From assembly GCA_016710435.1 (NCBI GenBank), contig JADJVV010000040.1:1-8431 (forward strand): a stretch of DNA of 8,431 bases. Reading direction: 5' to 3'. The DNA is from Hyphomicrobiales bacterium (GTDB lineage: Bacteria; Pseudomonadota; Alphaproteobacteria; Rhizobiales; Aestuariivirgaceae). Shown in pieces: positions 1 to 5,891 of this stretch. Every line of letters begins with the position of its first letter. Positions within the stretch are counted from its first letter, which is position 1. The notes under the pieces were generated by a model that was not told where the DNA came from, searched no databases, and saw only the letters and a program-made list of their open reading frames with translations. Both the position numbers and the translations under genes were made by a program.

Positions 1-77
1 TGGCCGAGCGCGCGTCCGTCCATGCCGATAAGATTTGGACCGATGCTGATTTTGCAGGCATCAAAACCGGTCAGTAG
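1..77 (+). CDS. C-terminal end of an upstream gene (partial), unidentified
   Basis: A reading frame entering from the left edge (first full codon at 3-5) stays open for 24 codons and stops with TAG at 75-77. The visible tail reads AERASVHADKIWTDADF and then AGIKTGQ. It has the same orientation as everything downstream and ends 50 bases before terS, as expected for the preceding gene of a late operon. Codons use G and C at the third position much as the neighbouring genes do. A second frame, starting at base 1, also stays open until about 177, past the terS start, so the choice of frame rests on the tidy stop before the next gene. The fragment is too short to assign a family, and I cannot say what it encodes. 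Confidence 0.4.
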   Translation, partial: AERASVHADKIWTDADFAGIKTGQ

Positions 78-99
78 GTCATGTCCGAAAGGAGACCTG
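75..99 (+). other. Small imperfect hairpin with GAAA tetraloop upstream of terS
   Basis: AGGTC (76-80) pairs with GACCT (94-98), and TCC (84-86) pairs with GGA (91-93) around a GAAA loop (87-90), a GNRA-type tetraloop. The three unpaired bases between the two helices are ATG (81-83). There is no T-run after it, so it is not a standard terminator. The 3' arm contains the purine-rich AAAGGAG stretch (88-94), which could be a ribosome-binding site hidden by the fold. It could be a translational control element, a processing site or chance; the stem is only eight pairs. Confidence 0.35.
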
Positions 100-131
100 A
101 CCCAGCAATGGACAATCAGGGGACACTATGA
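81..131 (+). CDS. Possible 16-codon leader ORF overlapping the terS start
   Basis: An ATG at 81 opens a 16-codon frame (MSERRPDPAMDNQGTL) ending with TGA at 129-131. A second in-frame ATG lies at 108. The stop overlaps the terS initiation codon as ATGA, the arrangement used for coupled re-initiation. A purine-rich AAAGGAG (88-94) lies 13 bases before the ATG at 108, longer than usual spacing, while the ATG at 81 has no good site. It may be a leader peptide that feeds ribosomes into terS, or simply a chance frame. I recognise no similarity to any known peptide. Confidence 0.2.
   Translation: MSERRPDPAMDNQGTL
118..123 (+). promoter_or_regulatory. Ribosome-binding site of terS
   Basis: AGGGGA lies four bases before the ATG at 128. 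The spacing is on the short side, but no other site serves this start, and the protein beginning here has the expected N-terminal layout for a small terminase. Confidence 0.5.
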
Positions 132-679
132 ACTCAGAAGTTGCTGCATCCCTAGCCCGAGAAGGGGAGATCGTAGATAGCGAACCCATCGGTCCGGGTC
201 GCCCATCCCTTTACCGCGATGAGTTCGCAGCGCAGGCAGAGAAGCTCTGCAAGCTCGGTGCGACAGATGTCGACCTCGCAGATTTCTTTGGAGTTACAAA
301 GCGCACGATCGAACGATGGCGATCGATGCATGAGCAATTTTGTCGCTCCATAATAGTAGGCAAGGAAGAGGCCGACAACGCAGTTGAGCGAAGCTTGTAC
401 CAGAAGGCCGTAGGGTACGAGCAGGAGGCGGTCAAAATCTTCATGCCGGCCGGGGCTGAAAAGCCTGTCTATGCGCCGTATCGCGAGAAGGTGGCCCCTG
501 ACACGGCGGCTGCAATCTTCTGGCTCAAGAACCGCCGTAAGGACAAGTGGCGTGATCGTATTGAGCAGGATGTAACGCACACACTGACGATCTCGGCGGA
601 ATTCGAGGCGTTCGTGAAGAACCTCAATTCTGGCTCTAGCGCAAAAGTCATCGAGCATATCGCCGATGCTGCGGAATAG
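128..679 (+). CDS. terS: Terminase small subunit
   Basis: This is the DNA-recognition subunit of the packaging motor. Small terminases bind the phage genome at its packaging site and hand it to the large subunit. The 183 residues follow a familiar family layout. A Gly-Arg-Pro-Ser motif sits at 24-27. A helix-turn-helix follows at about 43-65 (KLGATDVDLADFFGVTKRT, then the recognition-helix continuation IERWR). A helical middle (about 70-100) contains LYQKAVGYEQEAVKIF. The characteristic block PDTAAAIFWLKNRRKDKWRD spans 124-143. The length is normal for the family. The terL gene follows after a 60-base gap that contains a stem-loop. The start is supported by AGGGGA four bases upstream. The helix-turn-helix and the C-terminal block are seen directly; DNA binding and ring formation are known for the family. 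The actual packaging site (cos or pac) cannot be located from the sequence. Confidence 0.93.
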   Translation: MNSEVAASLAREGEIVDSEPIGPGRPSLYRDEFAAQAEKLCKLGATDVDLADFFGVTKRTIERWRSMHEQFCRSIIVGKEEADNAVERSLYQKAVGYEQEAVKIFMPAGAEKPVYAPYREKVAPDTAAAIFWLKNRRKDKWRDRIEQDVTHTLTISAEFEAFVKNLNSGSSAKVIEHIADAAE

Positions 680-688
680 AATTCCTGC

Positions 689-717
689 GAGTGTCGCCAT
701 TCGCCGGGCGGACACTT
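689..717 (+). other. Stem-loop in the terS-terL gap
   Basis: AGTGTC (690-695) pairs perfectly with GACACT (711-716). The helix continues as GCC (696-698) with GGC (707-709), leaving G710 bulged and an eight-base loop (699-706). A wobble pair G689-T717 can close it. Only TTTC follows the stem, too few T residues for a convincing intrinsic terminator, and terL must be expressed together with terS. It may tune the ratio of the two subunits, act as an RNA-processing site or serve as a protein-binding palindrome. Confidence 0.45.
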
Positions 718-739
718 TCAGTCTCGGAATGGTTTTGCT

Positions 740-2266
740 TTGAGCTGGCAAGAGATGGTGCGGCGCTGGTCCGCATCGCCGTTTCATTTTGTCCTTGAGG
801 CCATGTTCCACATTACGGAGGAACAGTGGTCGCCGTGGGTGCCAGGATCGCCGAGGCCGGAAACGCCGCCCGTCGGCCCGGAGTTGTGGCAGGGTGAGTT
901 TCTCAAGGATGTTGGCCGGGCGCGCGAAGAAGGGCGACGACGGTTTTCGGTTCGCGCCGGTCATGGCGTCGGCAAGTCGACGGTCGAAGCGTGGTTGATC
1001 CTCTGGTTCGTGCTGTTCCATCGCAACCTGAAGTGCCCGGTCACGGCGAACAGCCAAGATCAGCTGCGAGATGTCGTCTGGGCGGAGATCAGTCGTTGGT
1101 GGCGCGAGCTTCCGCCGTTCCTCAAGGACATGATCGAGGTTACGGCTGAGCGTGTTTCGATCAAGGCCGATCCAGAGGGGGCGTTCGCCGTGGCGCGGAC
1201 AGCGCGCCCGGAACGGCCAGAAGCGTTGCAGGGCTTCCACGCCGGAACACTGGCGTTCTTCATCGAAGAAGCCTCCGGCATTGATGACGTGATCTTTGAG
1301 ACCGCCGGCGGCGCTCTCAGTTCTGAACACAGTTGGGTTTTCATGTTCGCCAACCCAACCCGAACGAGTGGATACTTTTTCCGCTCACACCACTCGAATA
1401 GAGACCAATGGCGTGTCTATCATGTCCCGTGCCAGTCTTCATCTCGCGTCAGTCCAGAGTATCCGGCGCAGATCGCGCGGGAGTACGGTGAGGGATCAAA
1501 CGTCTATCGCGTGCGCGTGCTCGGCGACTTTCCACTAACCGAGGACGACAGCGTGATTTCTCTTGGTTCTGTCGAGGCTGCTGTCGGTCGCGAAGTGTCT
1601 CCGGGTGATGCATCTGTGGTGTGGGGGCTGGACGTGGCGCGCTTCGGCGACGACTCGACGGCCCTGGCCAAGCGTCGCGGGAATACATTGCTGGCCCAGG
1701 TCGTCGAATGGCGCAAGAAGGATCTGATGCAGACGGTCGGCCTGATCGTGCGCGAGTTCGAACAGTCGCGCGACAGTGAGAGGCCAGGCGCGATCAACGT
1801 CGATGTCATCGGCATGGGTGGCGGTGTTGTCGACCGGTTGCGGGAGCTGGGGTTGCCGGTGCGCGGCGTCAATGTCAGCGAGGCGCCGGCCACGGATGCC
1901 GATCGCTACATGCGGCTACGCGATGAGCTATGGTTCAAGGGCAAGTCGTGGTTCGAATCGCGGGCGGTCACGATGCCGCGTGACGATGGCCTGATTTCTG
2001 AGATCGTGGTGCCAAAGTACAAGGTTGAATCGTCTGGCAAGCTCAAAGTGGAAAGCAAGGACGATCTCAAGAAGCGCGGCTTCAAGTCTCCGAACAAGGC
2101 CGATGCCTTTCTGCTGACGTTCGCAGGTGGCGATCACGCCATGTCCTCGCATCGCCAGATCGTCGCGGCCATGTATTACGACGTGCATGCCGTCTCTCAT
2201 GACTCCTACGAACGTGTTGTGCGCCAATCGACGGCGTCCATGGACTACGACCCGCACCGCTATTGA
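740..2266 (+). CDS. terL: Terminase large subunit (packaging ATPase and nuclease)
   Basis: This is the motor that pumps phage DNA through the portal into the prohead and cuts it to length. The 508-residue protein has both expected domains. In the ATPase domain there is a Walker A motif GHGVGKST (74-81), a Walker B-like strand LAFFIEEAS (171-179), and a coupling motif FANPTRTSGYF (203-213). In the RNase H-like nuclease domain there are acidic residues D298 in GLDVARFGDD, D355 in NVDVIGMGGG, and D455 in NKADAFLLTF. Walker B carries Glu-Glu where Asp-Glu is common. The frame opens just after the terS stop, and the only upstream start is TTG at 740, with a weak GGA (726-728) before it. ATG at 755 is the alternative and would remove five residues. 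TTG is preferred because it keeps the Trp-containing N-terminal helix. The stop overlaps the next start as TGATG. Confidence 0.96.
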   Translation: MSWQEMVRRWSASPFHFVLEAMFHITEEQWSPWVPGSPRPETPPVGPELWQGEFLKDVGRAREEGRRRFSVRAGHGVGKSTVEAWLILWFVLFHRNLKCPVTANSQDQLRDVVWAEISRWWRELPPFLKDMIEVTAERVSIKADPEGAFAVARTARPERPEALQGFHAGTLAFFIEEASGIDDVIFETAGGALSSEHSWVFMFANPTRTSGYFFRSHHSNRDQWRVYHVPCQSSSRVSPEYPAQIAREYGEGSNVYRVRVLGDFPLTEDDSVISLGSVEAAVGREVSPGDASVVWGLDVARFGDDSTALAKRRGNTLLAQVVEWRKKDLMQTVGLIVREFEQSRDSERPGAINVDVIGMGGGVVDRLRELGLPVRGVNVSEAPATDADRYMRLRDELWFKGKSWFESRAVTMPRDDGLISEIVVPKYKVESSGKLKVESKDDLKKRGFKSPNKADAFLLTFAGGDHAMSSHRQIVAAMYYDVHAVSHDSYERVVRQSTASMDYDPHRY

Positions 2267-2784
2267 TGCTGACGACACCAACTCGTATCGACCTCGAATA
2301 CCTCTGTCTCAATATGCGGGCCTGCGATCTGGTCGAGATCATGAATCTTGTCCCGTTCGATGCGCCGATCGTGCTGGCCCACGTATGCGACGAACTCATC
2401 CGCAACAATGGGCGTGGTCGTATCTCGTGGGCCAACGGCAAGCCATGCGCCGTGGCTGCGCTGACCGAAACGAGGCCCGGCGTGTGGGAAGTGACGATGT
2501 TCGGGACTGACGACCTGAGGTCTGGGATCGTGCCGCTGATGCGTTGGTTTCGCGCCGAGGCCGCGGACCTCATCAAACAGTGCAAAGGCCATCGTCTGCA
2601 GTGCGACAGCCGGGCCGATCACCATGAGGCGCACAAGCTTATCCGCGCCATGGGCGGAGTCGCCGAGGGCCCTCCCATGGCTGGCTACGGCAAGGACGGT
2701 GGCGACTATCAGCGGTTCGTGTGGCTCGTCGGTCGCAACGACGCGATCGTGCGACCGCATTACGTGCAAGCAAAGGAGGCATGA
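2266..2784 (+). CDS. GNAT-like fold protein related to T7 gp13 (internal virion protein A type)
   Basis: A 172-residue protein whose pattern resembles the acetyltransferase-like proteins found beside head genes in podoviruses, including T7 gp13. The best signature is the C-terminal stretch HEAHKLIRAMGG (120-131), followed by a loop and then YGKDGGDYQRFVWLV (141-155). It matches the final helix and strand of the GNAT fold, where T7 gp13 has a comparable His...Gly...(Asp/Gly)...aromatic run. The strand block CAVAALTET (61-69) and the strand-plus-helix at 74-104 fit the central sheet. I do not see the classical acetyl-CoA loop (Arg/Gln-x-x-Gly-x-Gly/Ala), so enzyme activity is doubtful. In T7, gp13 is needed for virion morphogenesis. 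The ATG at 2266 overlaps the terL stop as TGATG and has no Shine-Dalgarno site, so translation is probably coupled. ATG at 2314 (residue 17) is an alternative start that fits the family N-terminus well. The family call is from recall of the pattern and is moderately sure. Confidence 0.65.
   Translation: MLTTPTRIDLEYLCLNMRACDLVEIMNLVPFDAPIVLAHVCDELIRNNGRGRISWANGKPCAVAALTETRPGVWEVTMFGTDDLRSGIVPLMRWFRAEAADLIKQCKGHRLQCDSRADHHEAHKLIRAMGGVAEGPPMAGYGKDGGDYQRFVWLVGRNDAIVRPHYVQAKEA
2772..2779 (+). promoter_or_regulatory. Strong ribosome-binding site of the first Met-Cys gene
   Basis: AAAGGAGG, the strongest Shine-Dalgarno match seen in the window, lies inside the end of the preceding gene and eight bases before the ATG at 2788. 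It fixes the start and suggests that this tiny gene is translated heavily. Confidence 0.75.
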
Positions 2785-2787
2785 CCG

Positions 2788-3024
2788 ATGTGTTTTGGTG
2801 GTGGTGGCAGCAATGCGCAGCCCAAGCAGAAGCCGGTGACGCAATTCGACTACTCAGCCGATCGCTCCAACACGGCGCAGCAACGTGCAGCGTTGCTGGC
2901 GTCGACGAATGGCGGTGCCGCCGATACGGCGTCGTTCGGGTCTTCGCTCGGAACCGGCGGCTCGGATGGTGGATTGCCCGCTGCCGGTGGCATGGCTGAC
3001 GGTCGCAGCTCGAGCGCGAGGTAA
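2788..3024 (+). CDS. Small Met-Cys glycine-rich phage protein, unknown function
   Basis: A 78-residue protein beginning MCFGGGG. It is mostly low-complexity Gly, Ser, Ala and Asn, with a short central segment QQRAALLASTNGGAADTASF (31-50) and a C-terminal run of Gly-Gly pairs. There is no hydrophobic signal sequence, so Cys2 is unlikely to be a lipoprotein site. Small proteins starting Met-Cys are common just before portal genes of podoviruses and some siphoviruses; their role is not settled, and minor virion or head-tail joining functions are usually guessed. The strong ribosome-binding site shows that it is a real gene. The next gene also starts Met-Cys and shares a QR-x-A-(L/M)-L...GG pattern, so the two may be diverged copies of one family. 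I cannot assign a function. Confidence 0.75.
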   Translation: MCFGGGGSNAQPKQKPVTQFDYSADRSNTAQQRAALLASTNGGAADTASFGSSLGTGGSDGGLPAAGGMADGRSSSAR

Positions 3025-3029
3025 CGGCG

Positions 3030-3227
3030 ATGTGCATGGCCAAGCCTCCAACCCCCGTCGCGCCTCCGCCGCCCGTGCCGGTGCGTGACGCCAAGATCGA
3101 TGCTCTCCGCTCCCGTCAGCGTGGCGCCATGCTGGGTGCTGAGGGCGGATATCAGTCGACGATGCTAACCGGAGCGGGTGGCGACACTACGGCAGCGGCT
3201 ACGGCCAGTCCGACGCTCGGCAAGTGA
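3030..3227 (+). CDS. Small Met-Cys proline-rich phage protein, unknown function
   Basis: A 65-residue protein with three parts: MCMAK, then a proline tract PPTPVAPPPPVPVRD (6-20), then a short basic helix (21-36), and finally GGYQSTMLTGAGG (39-51) with PTLGK at the end. This 'Met-Cys, prolines, STxLTGxxG, TLG' plan is one I recognise from small proteins encoded directly upstream of phage portals, generally annotated as hypothetical or structural. GCGAGG (3016-3021) lies eight bases before the ATG at 3030. Its stop overlaps the portal start as TGATG, so portal translation is probably coupled to it. The proline tract would be extended and could act as a tether. There is no membrane segment or enzyme motif. 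That it is a real gene is well supported; its function is unknown. Confidence 0.75.
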   Translation: MCMAKPPTPVAPPPPVPVRDAKIDALRSRQRGAMLGAEGGYQSTMLTGAGGDTTAAATASPTLGK

Positions 3228-4990
3228 TGGACGTCAGTTCACTCCGCCAGCGCTACGACAGCTTGAAGGGGTCTCCTGAGCGCGCCAACATGGAGGCGCA
3301 CTGTCAGGAGGTGGCTGAGTACGTGTCGCCCCGCAAGATCGACTTCGTCGGCATGAGGTCGCCGGGCGACAAGCGTATGCAAAGGGTGCAGGACCCTACC
3401 GGCATATTTTCCAACGAGCTGCTGGCTGCCGGGCTCCACGGCATGGCCACGAACCCGGCAGCGAAGTGGTTCACGCTTCGCATGATCACAGGTCAGGACT
3501 TCGGTTCTGACGGTGAGTTGATCGACCTCAACGAGAATGCCGACGTTCGCCGATTTCTATCCCACGTCGAGGACGTGATGTGGTCGCGGCTTTACGAGCC
3601 TGGAACAAACTTCACCACAGCACTGCACGAGACCTATCTCGACCTTGGCGCATTTGGCACAGCGATTCTGTACATCGGCCAGCGCGATGACGGTGGTCTG
3701 CTGTTCGAATCTAGGTCGCTGGCTGAATGCGTCATCGCCGAGAACGTTGATGGCCGTGTCGACACGGTGTTCCGTCGATCGACCTACACCGTTCGACAGA
3801 TGATGCAGATGGTGCAGTCTGGCGATTGGAAATCGGTCTCGGGTCGCGTCAAAAATCTTTACGACGCCAAGAAGTACGACGATCCTGTCCACGTCATTCA
3901 TGCGGTTCTTCCGCGCTCCGAGCGCGATGCGAGCAAGCGCGATTCCAAGAACATGCCGTTCGCGTCCGTCTACTTCGAACACGACGGCGAGCATGTTCTG
4001 TCGGAGAGCGGATATCCAGAGTTCCCGTATCTTTGTCCGCGCTGGTCGAAGTATTCCAGTGAAGTCTATGGTCGCTCGCCGGCCATGACAGCGCTTCCTG
4101 ACATCAAGATGCTGCAATCGATGATGCTGGTTTTCCTCAAGACGGCGCAGAAGAACGCCGATCCCGTGACCTGGATCAACGATGACGGCCAGATGGGCCA
4201 GGTCCGGCAAGTTCCGGGCGGCATCAACTATCTGCGCGGAAATCCCAACGATCGCATCATGCTGCAGCCGACGAGTCCGCAAGGCCTTCAGGCCGTTGCA
4301 ACGGCCATGGACGGCATCAGGGCGCGTATTCGCACGGCGTTTTTCACCGACGAAATGCAGTTCGTCACCGACAAGCAGATGACTGCGACCGAGGTCATGG
4401 CACGCACGCAGGAGCGCATGCGCTTGCTTGGCCCGCTGATGGGGCGTCTTGAAAGCGAGCTTCTTGGACCGATGGTTGCCCGCGTTTTCGGAATCCTGGA
4501 GCGCATGTCGGTTCTTCCAGTGGCGCCAGAGATGCTCAAAGACAAGGATTTCACCGTCGAATACGTGAGCCCGATTGCAACGGCGCAGCGCCAGCAGGCA
4601 GCGTCCGGCATCATGCAGGTGTATCAGCTTCTCGCGCCACTCGGCCCTGAGGCCGCGATGCAGGTGATGATGAAGCGCGTCAACCCTGAAAAGCTGGTGG
4701 ATTGGGCCTGGAGCCTGTTCAACTGTGATCCTGACTTGCTGAACGACGAGGCGGCCCAGGAGCAGGCTGGCCAGATGCAGAACGCCATGCAGGCTATCCA
4801 GATGGGCCAGCCAATGGCCGAGATCGCGCACAAGGGTGCCGGCGCCATGAAGCAGCTGGCCGATGCTCAGGCTGGCGGCGGCATCGATCTCAATCAGGCC
4901 ATGTCAGCCTATGCCGGTGCCGTCAAGAGCAATCCGCAGGCCATGAGCGAAGCACAGGCGATGATGAATGGACAGCAACCGCAACAGTAA
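3227..4990 (+). CDS. Portal protein (podovirus head-to-tail connector family)
   Basis: The portal forms the ring at one capsid vertex through which DNA is packaged and ejected, and on which the tail is built. The 587 residues match the head-tail connector family in length and order. An N-terminal helical region carries QEVAEYVSPRK (27-37). It is followed by the hallmark ELLAAGLHGMATNPAAKWFT (64-83). A middle section contains LYEPGTNFTTALHETYLDLG. The long helical clip and stem region contains FFTDEMQFVTDKQMTATEVM. The C-terminal 90 or so residues are rich in Met, Gln and Ala, consistent with a helical barrel or crown. ATG at 3227 overlaps the previous stop by one base; GTG at 3224 would add one residue. 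No strong ribosome-binding site is seen, which fits coupling. The final 23 bases overlap the next gene. Motifs and size make this a secure call; ring stoichiometry is known for the family, not seen here. Confidence 0.94.
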   Translation: MDVSSLRQRYDSLKGSPERANMEAHCQEVAEYVSPRKIDFVGMRSPGDKRMQRVQDPTGIFSNELLAAGLHGMATNPAAKWFTLRMITGQDFGSDGELIDLNENADVRRFLSHVEDVMWSRLYEPGTNFTTALHETYLDLGAFGTAILYIGQRDDGGLLFESRSLAECVIAENVDGRVDTVFRRSTYTVRQMMQMVQSGDWKSVSGRVKNLYDAKKYDDPVHVIHAVLPRSERDASKRDSKNMPFASVYFEHDGEHVLSESGYPEFPYLCPRWSKYSSEVYGRSPAMTALPDIKMLQSMMLVFLKTAQKNADPVTWINDDGQMGQVRQVPGGINYLRGNPNDRIMLQPTSPQGLQAVATAMDGIRARIRTAFFTDEMQFVTDKQMTATEVMARTQERMRLLGPLMGRLESELLGPMVARVFGILERMSVLPVAPEMLKDKDFTVEYVSPIATAQRQQAASGIMQVYQLLAPLGPEAAMQVMMKRVNPEKLVDWAWSLFNCDPDLLNDEAAQEQAGQMQNAMQAIQMGQPMAEIAHKGAGAMKQLADAQAGGGIDLNQAMSAYAGAVKSNPQAMSEAQAMMNGQQPQQ

Positions 4991-5264
4991 GCCGCGCCGG
5001 CTTTCGGCGCGCAAGATCTCCGACGCCTGGAAGCGATTCCACGCCTCGCCCGATGGCCGCGCTGCGATCGCCGACTACCTGGTGACCTGCAACGTCTATA
5101 ACCCCATCGACAGCAGTGATCCGATCGAGTGTCACCGCATGGAGGGCGAGCGCCGGGCGGCGCTGCGCATCGTCAGCCTTCTCAGCCTTCGCCATGGCGA
5201 TTTCGTAAGCGCGGCTCAGGAGGATACGGAGATCGCCATCCAAATGAGTGGTTTTCATGCCTGA
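4968..5264 (+). CDS. Bbp19-like small phage protein
   Basis: A 98-residue protein, mostly helical, with a core pattern of WKRFHASPDGRAAIADYL (21-38), a Pro/Asp-containing loop (about 44-54), and EGERRAALRIVSLLSL (59-74). The sequence 'phe...(S/T)PDGR...aDL', then 'EGxRxxxLRIxxLLxL', is the one I associate with the Bbp19-like proteins named after Bordetella phage BPP-1, which sit beside the portal and scaffold genes in podoviruses. The function is not established; a role in head or connector assembly is inferred from position. The start at 4968 is forced because a stop codon in the same frame lies immediately upstream (4965-4967). AGG (4956-4958) is nine bases before it. The gene overlaps the portal by 23 bases and the next gene by eight. 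The basic N-terminus is low complexity. Family call moderately sure. Confidence 0.72.
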   Translation: MDSNRNSKPRRLSARKISDAWKRFHASPDGRAAIADYLVTCNVYNPIDSSDPIECHRMEGERRAALRIVSLLSLRHGDFVSAAQEDTEIAIQMSGFHA

Positions 5265-5883
5265 TATCATGGGAAACGTCCCGATGATGCACTGCCTGGT
5301 GCGTGGCGAGTATCTGCGGGACCGCCAGCGCGGGCATGGCGAGTATGTCGAGGCGTTCGCCTACGGTGTTCGCTGCGTTCGCGGTCATTCCCTGTGGTTC
5401 CAGTGCGCGCTCCAGGCTCCCTATGGCGGTGTCAACTTCCTGCTGCCTATCCGGGCGCTTGTCACCAAGCCGTGTCCAGACCCAGAGGTTATGACATACG
5501 TGCAGCCGTGGGACTGTTTCTCGTCTACATTCGGTATTGTCGAATTCGACTTCATCAAGCGCGGAGAGGCCTATGTGCTGCCAGCCAAGAAGCCGGGCCA
5601 GTATCAGTTCACGATCGACTTTACCGGGTCGGATTTGGCGGACTACCCAGATCAGCACAAGCATCTTCACGTCGTCAAAATGGGCAACGGCCTGATCGGG
5701 GCGTTTCCAAATAACCGCGTGCTGACGCCTGACCCGGCCTTTGCGCCCATGATGACAGAACGGCCGGACTTCATGTCCATCTCTGGCGAGTATCGGGCCG
5801 AGGGCAATCAGCATTTGTTCGACGTGCGTCGCGTGACGGGTGAGACCGTGGACGGTCCTCCCGAGGAGCAAACCATCAACTGA
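5257..5883 (+). CDS. Unknown phage protein, aromatic-rich, between portal and scaffold
   Basis: A 208-residue protein that I cannot place in a named family with confidence. It begins MPDIMGNVPMMHCLVRGEYL and has alternating hydrophobic and aromatic residues typical of beta strands, for example AFAYGVRC (33-40), HSLWFQCAL (44-52), GVNFLLPIRALV (58-69), YQFTIDF (116-122) and LHVVKMGNGLIGAFPNN (137-153). Five cysteines lie at 13, 40, 50, 73 and 87, all in the N-terminal half, and do not form an obvious zinc-binding spacing. There is no signal peptide and no membrane segment. The start could also be GTG 5248 or ATG 5269; ATG 5257 is chosen because GAGTGG (5247-5252) precedes it. A stop at 5245-5247 rules out anything longer. 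It overlaps the previous gene by eight bases and ends eight bases before scaffold. Position suggests an assembly or minor virion role; this is inference only. Confidence 0.8.
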   Translation: MPDIMGNVPMMHCLVRGEYLRDRQRGHGEYVEAFAYGVRCVRGHSLWFQCALQAPYGGVNFLLPIRALVTKPCPDPEVMTYVQPWDCFSSTFGIVEFDFIKRGEAYVLPAKKPGQYQFTIDFTGSDLADYPDQHKHLHVVKMGNGLIGAFPNNRVLTPDPAFAPMMTERPDFMSISGEYRAEGNQHLFDVRRVTGETVDGPPEEQTIN

Positions 5884-5891
5884 GGTTCGAC

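Noticed and set aside
40..75. Possible sigma-70-like promoter near TTGCAG upstream of terS.
   Set aside because: The -35-like hexamer has no acceptable -10 partner at the right distance, and it lies within what appears to be coding sequence.
690..718. The terS-terL stem-loop read as an intrinsic terminator.
   Set aside because: Only TTT follows the stem and then mixed sequence; ending transcription before terL would also make little sense for the packaging operon.
152..1330. Open frame of 392 codons on the minus strand across terS and terL.
   Set aside because: It lies opposite two secure terminase genes, crosses their boundary, and has an Arg/Leu/His-rich composition typical of the reverse reading of GC-biased codons.
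2788..3032. Met-Cys N-termini read as lipoprotein attachment sites.
   Set aside because: There is no hydrophobic signal peptide before or after the Cys, so export and lipid attachment are not supported.
3557..4831. Open frame of 424 codons on the minus strand inside the portal gene.
   Set aside because: It is the antisense shadow of a well-supported portal gene. Its His/Arg/Leu-rich translation shows no domain, and no ribosome-binding site or promoter stands out on that strand.
5218..5223. Perfect AGGAGG in the Bbp19-like gene, at first taken as the ribosome-binding site of the next gene.
   Set aside because: It is 33 bases before the chosen ATG, and no start codon lies at a working distance after it. 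A stop at 5245-5247 also blocks any earlier start in the downstream frame.
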